Assembly (NCBI GenBank): GCA_000244995.1
Contig: CM001438.1
Coordinates: 3,372,090 to 3,436,089 of the forward strand
Length of the DNA: 64,000 nucleotides
From: Burkholderiales bacterium JOSHI_001
Lineage (GTDB): Bacteria; Pseudomonadota; Gammaproteobacteria; Burkholderiales; Burkholderiaceae_C
Reading direction: 5' to 3'
Shown: positions 58,650 to 64,000 of the stretch, in pieces
Position numbering within the stretch: position 1 is the stretch's first letter
Layout of the letters: each line of letters opens with the position of its first letter
The notes under the pieces: generated by a model
What the model was told of the DNA's origin: nothing
Databases searched by the model: none
What the model saw: only the letters and a program-made list of their open reading frames with translations
Made by a program: the position numbers and the translations under genes

Positions 58650-59345
58650 ATGTCAAGACACCCACAAGTCAATTCTGAAGCGACCTTAAGAATCTCGGGT
58701 GCGGCGGTTTGCCGCAAGAGTATAGGTACCTCCTGCCTGCACGTCGCCATTGGTTTACTGGCCGGAATGATGACATTACCAGCGCTGCCCCACAGCGGCG
58801 GCCACGAGCACGGCGCGGCCTCCGCCCGCCCGGCGGCGCCGGCCGCCGCCAACCCGCTGCCCAGGCTGGAACGCCACTACAGCCTGCCGGCGCTGCGCGT
58901 GCAACGCGCCGACGGTGTCACCCTGGCGCTGAAGGACGCGCTGTTCGACGGTCGTCCGGTCGTTCTGAGCTTCATGTTCAGTTCCTGCAGCACGGTGTGC
59001 CCCATCACCAACCAGACCCTGGTGGCGTTCGAGTCGATGCTGGGTGCCGACGCGCGCAAGGTGAACGTGGTGTCCATCTCCATCGACCCCGACCACGACA
59101 CCGTGGGACGCCTGGCCCGCTACGCCAAGGACACCGGCGCCAAGGGCAGTTTCTTCACCAGCGACCCCGCCACCTCCGAGGCCGTGCAGCGCGCCTTCGA
59201 GGCCTGGCGTGGCGACAAGATGAACCACCAACCCGTCTTCCTGTTGAACACCCGAGCCGACAGGAAATGGCTGCGACTGGAGGGTCTGGTCACCCCGACC
59301 CAACTGGTTGCTGAATACAAGAACCTGATTGCGCAGGGGCTCTGA
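58650..59345 (+). CDS. SCO1/SenC family copper chaperone-like protein
   Basis: 231 residues. A hydrophobic export segment (HVAIGLLAGMMTLPALP, about 31-47) precedes a His-rich stretch and a thioredoxin-like SCO domain with the copper-binding CxxxC (Cys113, Cys117 in SSCSTVCPITN), VSISIDPDHDT and NHQPVFLLN. SCO proteins deliver copper or reduce thiols in the periplasm. Adjacent to a multicopper oxidase, which suggests supply of copper to it. ATG 58650 or 58638 are both possible. Confidence 0.88.
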   Translation: MSRHPQVNSEATLRISGAAVCRKSIGTSCLHVAIGLLAGMMTLPALPHSGGHEHGAASARPAAPAAANPLPRLERHYSLPALRVQRADGVTLALKDALFDGRPVVLSFMFSSCSTVCPITNQTLVAFESMLGADARKVNVVSISIDPDHDTVGRLARYAKDTGAKGSFFTSDPATSEAVQRAFEAWRGDKMNHQPVFLLNTRADRKWLRLEGLVTPTQLVAEYKNLIAQGL

Positions 59346-59500
59346 CCGCCAACCGGAACCGCCACCCGCGCACCCCTTTGCATGCACAGACCACACCCGC
59401 ACCAGTCATCGGGTGGAGCCGCTGCATGGCCCCCCGCAGATGCGGCGGCCTCAATGAAGGCCGCCGTGGATTGCAAAACCCCTGAGCAGGAGAGACCCCG

Positions 59501-61486
59501 ATGAAGAACAGCAAGACAACTCGCTTCAACCCCAGCCGACGCCGCCTGGTGCAAGGCCTGGCCGCGGCCGGCGTGCCGATGGCCGCGCCGATGAAGGCCC
59601 TGGCCGCCATCACCGGCAACAACAACGTGGCGTCCTGGGCGATCAATTCAGACCCCACCACCTACGCACAGGCCTTTGGCGTGCGCTTCATGAACGCCTT
59701 CGTCAACCCGCTGGGTGCCGGAACGTCCACGGTCGGCGGCGTGGGCTCGCTGGCACTGACCGAAACGTCCACCACCTTCGGCACCGTGGTCAATGGCGTC
59801 TACAAGCCCGATGTGGGCACGACCAACCAGTTCACCCTCCTCGCCCAGCAGACGCAGGCCAATGTGCTGGGCGTCTTCGGCAAGAGCACCACGGTGTGGG
59901 GCTACAAGAATTTCGAAACCGTGCGCCCCACCTTCCCCGGCCGCACCTTCGAAGTGCAGCGCGGCGCGGCCATCACGGCGAAATGGCGCAACTCGCTGGC
60001 CGGCTCCGCCGGCCCGCTGCCGCACCTGCTGCCGGTGGACCAGACCACGGCCATCCAGACGCCCACCTCGGGCGTGCCCATCGCCACCCACCACCATGGC
60101 AGCGACAGCGCGGTGGAATTCGACGGCCTGCCCGACCAGTGGACCACGCCGCTGCGCGTGCAGGTGGGCCCGGGCGTCACCGCGGCCAACCTGGACCCCA
60201 CCGGCCCCGGTGTGCGCTACCAGTACACCAACGCGCAGGAAGCCTCGTTGCACTGGTACCACGACCATGCGGAAAGCATCACCCGGCTGAACGTGACCGC
60301 CGGCCTGGCCGGCCTGTACGTGGTGCGCGACCCCAACGAAGCCGCGCTGATGGCGGCCAACATCATCCCGAAAGCGCCCTACGAACTGGGCATGGTGATC
60401 CAGGACCGCACCTTCGACGCGGTGGGCAATTTCACCTACTCGGCCAACCCGGCCGACTACCCCGATCCCGCCGTGGCCGCCACCCTGCCGGCCAACCTGC
60501 CCACGGCCATGCCGGAGAACTTCGGCGACATCATCCTGGTGAACGGCAAGGCCTGGCCCAACCTGCGCACCGAGCCGCGCCCCTACCGGGTGCGCATGCT
60601 CAACGGGTCGGACTCGCGCTTCTACACCCTGAGCTTCGGCACCACGCCGGTCTACCAGATCGGCACCGACCTGGGCCTGCTGAACAAGGGCGTGGCGATG
60701 AGCAGCATCACCATCGCCCCGGGTGAGCGCATGGACCTGGTGCTGGACTTCACCGCCATGGCCGGCAAGACCGTGGTGGTGACCAACAGCGCCGTGGCCC
60801 CCTTCGGCCCTGGCGGCACCCCGCCCACCGGAGGCGCAACCCTGGTGATGCAGGTGCAGGTGAACCTGCCGCGCAACACGGCCAACCCGATGCCGGTGGC
60901 CAGCCTGCTGCCTACCACCAACCTGCGCCGCACCACCACCACCCCGGCGATGGTGCCGGCGGCCACGCGCCTGGCCGGGCTGGTGAACCCGACGGTGCGC
61001 CGCCTCATCCTGGGCGAAGGCACCGACCAGTACGGCCGCATCCTGCCGATGCTGGGCACCTACCACCCCACCAACGCCGCGTTGAACCGGGGCACGCTCA
61101 GCTTCAACGACCCGCCCACCGAGACCCCGCCGCTGAACGCGACCGAAGTCTGGGAGATCTACAACATCTCCGCCGACGTGCACCCGCTGCACATGCACCT
61201 GGTGCAGTTCCAGGTCATCGACCGCACGCCCATCACCTACAACCCGCCCACCACCACCACCATGGCCAATGGCTGGCAGGGCGTGAAGCTGGAAGGCCCG
61301 GTGACCAAGGGCGTGGCCGAACCGGCACCGGCCCATGAGGGCGGCTGGAAGGACACGGTGCAATGCCCGCCCGACTACGTGACGCGCATCCTGGTGAAGT
61401 TCACCCGCCGCGGCAAGTACGTGTACCACTGCCACATCCTGTCGCACGAGGACCACGACATGATGCGCTGGTACCAAGTCGTGTAA
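59501..61486 (+). CDS. TAT-exported multicopper oxidase
   Basis: 661 residues with a twin-arginine signal (SRRRLVQGLAAAGVPMA). The four copper-binding motifs are ATHHHGSD (about 197-203), LHWYHDH (about 249-255), HPLHMHL (about 561-567) and HCHILSHEDHDMM (about 643-655). Type 1, 2 and 3 copper ligands are therefore all present. Three cupredoxin domains, resembling bilirubin oxidase/CotA-type enzymes; the substrate (metal ion or phenolic) is unknown. GGAGAG precedes ATG 59501 by 8 nt. Confidence 0.93.
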   Translation: MKNSKTTRFNPSRRRLVQGLAAAGVPMAAPMKALAAITGNNNVASWAINSDPTTYAQAFGVRFMNAFVNPLGAGTSTVGGVGSLALTETSTTFGTVVNGVYKPDVGTTNQFTLLAQQTQANVLGVFGKSTTVWGYKNFETVRPTFPGRTFEVQRGAAITAKWRNSLAGSAGPLPHLLPVDQTTAIQTPTSGVPIATHHHGSDSAVEFDGLPDQWTTPLRVQVGPGVTAANLDPTGPGVRYQYTNAQEASLHWYHDHAESITRLNVTAGLAGLYVVRDPNEAALMAANIIPKAPYELGMVIQDRTFDAVGNFTYSANPADYPDPAVAATLPANLPTAMPENFGDIILVNGKAWPNLRTEPRPYRVRMLNGSDSRFYTLSFGTTPVYQIGTDLGLLNKGVAMSSITIAPGERMDLVLDFTAMAGKTVVVTNSAVAPFGPGGTPPTGGATLVMQVQVNLPRNTANPMPVASLLPTTNLRRTTTTPAMVPAATRLAGLVNPTVRRLILGEGTDQYGRILPMLGTYHPTNAALNRGTLSFNDPPTETPPLNATEVWEIYNISADVHPLHMHLVQFQVIDRTPITYNPPTTTTMANGWQGVKLEGPVTKGVAEPAPAHEGGWKDTVQCPPDYVTRILVKFTRRGKYVYHCHILSHEDHDMMRWYQVV

Positions 61487-61702
61487 CCCCCCCGTAGCGC
61501 CTTCGGCGCCTGTCCACGCCCTGGCCTGCAGGCCAGGGCGGTTCGTCAGGCATCTGCCGGCACGCAGGTGCCGGCAGACGTCCGGACTCACCCCCCAGGG
61601 GGGCGCCGCTGGCGGACCGGCGGAGCCGGATCCGCGGCGGCTGCTTGGATAGACCGACGACTGCCAAGTCCGCAGCGGCCAATCGGCTGCTGCGGACTTC
61701 TT
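61487..61702. repeat. Cluster of stacked hairpins between the oxidase and DUF599 genes
   Basis: 216 bp with no gene. Perfect dyads: CGCCCTGGCC-TGCA-GGCCAGGGCG (61517-61540), CTGCCGGCAC-GCAG-GTGCCGGCAG (61554-61577), CCCCCC-A-GGGGGG (about 61592-61604) and AAGTCCGCAGC/GCTGCGGACTT (61666-61699, 12-nt loop). They probably terminate the two converging genes and may include a dispersed repeat. Confidence 0.65.
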
Positions 61703-62416
61703 TCATTGGCGGTCCTGGTTCAGGACGGCCAGGACCTCGGAGTGGAATTCGCGGCGGTACAGGATCCACACCACCGTGGCGGTGCCGGCCATGTAGGTGT
61801 AGGGCGAAAAGAACCAGGCCACCACCGCGAAGGCCAGGTAGTAGGCGCGCAGGCCGTCGTTGAAGGTTTCGGCCGCCAGGCCCATCACCCGGCCGGCCTG
61901 GTCGGCGAAGGCCTCGCGCTGGGCATCGGTGTCGAAGCGCGCCTTGTCCGGCGCTGCCGCCACCAGGATGGCGCCGAAGGTGTATTGCCGCAGGCTCCAG
62001 GTGAAGCGGAAGAAGGCATAGACGAACACGCCCGCCAGCAGCACCAGCTTCAAGTCGAACACCAGGGTGCTGGTGCGCGCCGCGAACGGGATCTCGCGCA
62101 CCAGCTCGCTGGCCTTTTCCGTCGTGCCCAGCACCGCCAGCAGGCCACCGATGATCAGGATGGTGGTGGACGCGAAGAAGGACGGGCTGGCCGACAGGCT
62201 TTGCACCACCGCCGAATCGACGATGCGGTTCTCCCGCCAGGTGCTCTGCAGCATCCACTGCCGCCGCCAGCGGTTGGTGCTGGCCAGGATGGACGGCTGC
62301 ACATCGGCACGGCGGCTGGCGAAAACAGCGTAACCCCACCAGCCACCAAAGAAAACGACCAGCGCCAGCCAGTCGATGGCCGGCAGCAACTGCAGGGCGG
62401 TCAGAAGCAGGTTCAT
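61703..62416 (-). CDS. DUF599 family membrane protein
   Basis: 237 residues with four or five predicted transmembrane helices (IDWLALVVFFGGWWGYAVF, STTILIIGGLLAVLG, LKLVLLAGVFVYAFF, YYLAFAVVAWFFSPYTYM). The DUF599 signature NRIVDSAVVQSLSASPSFFAST and ETFNDGLRAYY are present. Inner-membrane protein of unknown function. The hairpin at 61666-61699 lies just after its stop. Confidence 0.88.
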   Translation of the reverse strand: MNLLLTALQLLPAIDWLALVVFFGGWWGYAVFASRRADVQPSILASTNRWRRQWMLQSTWRENRIVDSAVVQSLSASPSFFASTTILIIGGLLAVLGTTEKASELVREIPFAARTSTLVFDLKLVLLAGVFVYAFFRFTWSLRQYTFGAILVAAAPDKARFDTDAQREAFADQAGRVMGLAAETFNDGLRAYYLAFAVVAWFFSPYTYMAGTATVVWILYRREFHSEVLAVLNQDRQ

Positions 62417-62448
62417 GGCGCGACTGTAGCCAGCCGCGCCGCCCTGCG

Positions 62449-63150
<702 letters not shown>

Positions 63151-63265
63151 GGTGTGTGTCTCCTTGGCAAGGCTTCAATGTAGGCAGCGGCGCCCGCCAT
63201 CGTGCCGGTGCGGTTTGAAGCACGCGTTCAAATAAGATGAAGCCCTTCGAACAACCGCGCTTTCA

Positions 63266-64000
63266 ATGGCCCACGACAGCCGCAACGCCCTCACGCCCGA
63301 AGCGCTGGCGATGATGGACACCATCGCCCGCACCGGCAGTTTTGCCGCCGCCGCGCGCGAACTGGGCAAGGTGCCCTCGGCCCTGACCTACAGCGTGCGC
63401 CAGCTGGAAGACGCGCTGGACGTGCTGCTGTTCGACCGCCGCTCGCGCCAGGCCCAACTCACTGCCGCCGGCCAGGAATTGCTGGACGAGGGCCGCCGAC
63501 TGCTGGCCGAGATGGACGCCGTGGCCAACCGCGTGAAGCGCGTGTCCACCGGCTGGGAAACCCACCTCACCGTGGCCATGGACGACGTGGTGTCGCGCCT
63601 GACCATGTTCGAGCTGGTGGAGTCGTTCTACGCCCTGCGCACCGACGACGGCCAGCCCCCGGGCACGCGCCTGCGCATTCGCACCGAGGTGCTGGCCGGG
63701 CTGTGGGAAGCGCTGGTGTCGGGCCAGGCCGACCTGGCCATCGGCCTTCCCGCCGGCATGCCGCCCGCCCCGGGCATCGAGTTGCGGCCACTGGGCGAGG
63801 TGGACTTCATCTTCGCGGTGGCGCCGCACCACCCGCTGGCTGCCAGCGAATCACCGATCAGCGACACCGAGTTGCTGCGCCACCGCGCCGTGGCCGTGGC
63901 CGACAGCGCCCAGCGCATGTCACCCATGACGGTGAACCTGCTGCCCGGGCAGGACGTGCTGACCGTGGCGTCGCTGCAGGCCAAGCTGGAAGCGCAGGTG
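63266..64000 (+). CDS. LysR-type transcriptional regulator (3' truncated by window end)
   Basis: 245 codons are visible and no stop is reached at the window end. The N-terminus holds the winged helix-turn-helix (LAMMDTIARTGSFAAAARELGKVPSALTYSVRQLEDALDVLLFDRR). A substrate-binding domain follows (RIRTEVLAGLWEALVSGQADLAIGL). It likely controls the divergent pirin gene, through the 115-bp shared promoter region. Confidence 0.93.
   Translation, partial: MAHDSRNALTPEALAMMDTIARTGSFAAAARELGKVPSALTYSVRQLEDALDVLLFDRRSRQAQLTAAGQELLDEGRRLLAEMDAVANRVKRVSTGWETHLTVAMDDVVSRLTMFELVESFYALRTDDGQPPGTRLRIRTEVLAGLWEALVSGQADLAIGLPAGMPPAPGIELRPLGEVDFIFAVAPHHPLAASESPISDTELLRHRAVAVADSAQRMSPMTVNLLPGQDVLTVASLQAKLEAQV

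Overview
The window is very GC-rich, densely packed, and tiled with overlapping genes. Gene content points to a methylotrophic betaproteobacterium of the Burkholderiales (Methylibium/Rubrivivax/Leptothrix-like), inferred from gene families and base composition only. It carries a lanthanide-type methanol dehydrogenase (XoxF) with its cytochrome and XoxJ, and an almost complete tetrahydromethanopterin (H4MPT)/methanofuran formaldehyde-oxidation pathway. No mxaFI-type dehydrogenase, tRNA, rRNA, CRISPR array or insertion sequence was seen.

Region 1 (1-18.7 kb, + strand) is one translationally coupled block: an M50-protease/HlyD-like membrane protein (cut by the window start), a short SecA-like ATPase, a HlyD/RND-type adaptor, a 3192-residue LEPR-XLL/DUF4347 multidomain surface protein, a hybrid sensor kinase and a REC-GGDEF*-EAL response regulator. 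It reads as a dedicated export and c-di-GMP-control system for a giant adhesin-like protein.

Region 2 (18.7-42.1 kb) is the C1 island. It holds fae, mtdB, mch and fhcBADC for formaldehyde to formate, plus cofactor genes: pabBC, mptG-like, dmrB-like, DHPS-like, folB-like, mfnB, mfnF and an mfnE-like kinase. It also holds two ATP-grasp proteins and HisA-like, CitG-like and DUF447-like proteins of unassigned role. A sigma54-dependent activator sits at the head of the dmrB operon.

Region 3 (42.1-52.5 kb) is the xox locus: xoxF, then xoxG-xoxJ and a run of small periplasmic proteins (trypsin-like protease, two unknowns, a SoxYZ-like carrier). Facing it are a second SoxYZ-like carrier, a CPYC thioredoxin-like protein, a DUF3280-like protein, a zinc metallohydrolase lipoprotein and a thioesterase. 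Five sigma54-type (-24/-12) promoter matches precede xoxF, xoxG, fae, fhcB and mptG. Dyads of the form GACACnGTGTC lie upstream of xoxF/mptG and fhcB, which suggests one sigma54 regulon run by the activator in region 2.

Region 4 (52.5-64 kb) is more ordinary: a UDP-glucuronate decarboxylase-like epimerase, DAHP synthase, a lipoprotein, a cytochrome c/periplasmic-binding fusion with a partner protein, SCO1, a TAT-exported multicopper oxidase, a DUF599 membrane protein, pirin and a truncated LysR regulator. It contains a ~160-nt foldable intergenic element (55.6-55.76 kb) and the only AT-richer island of the window (58.2-58.7 kb).
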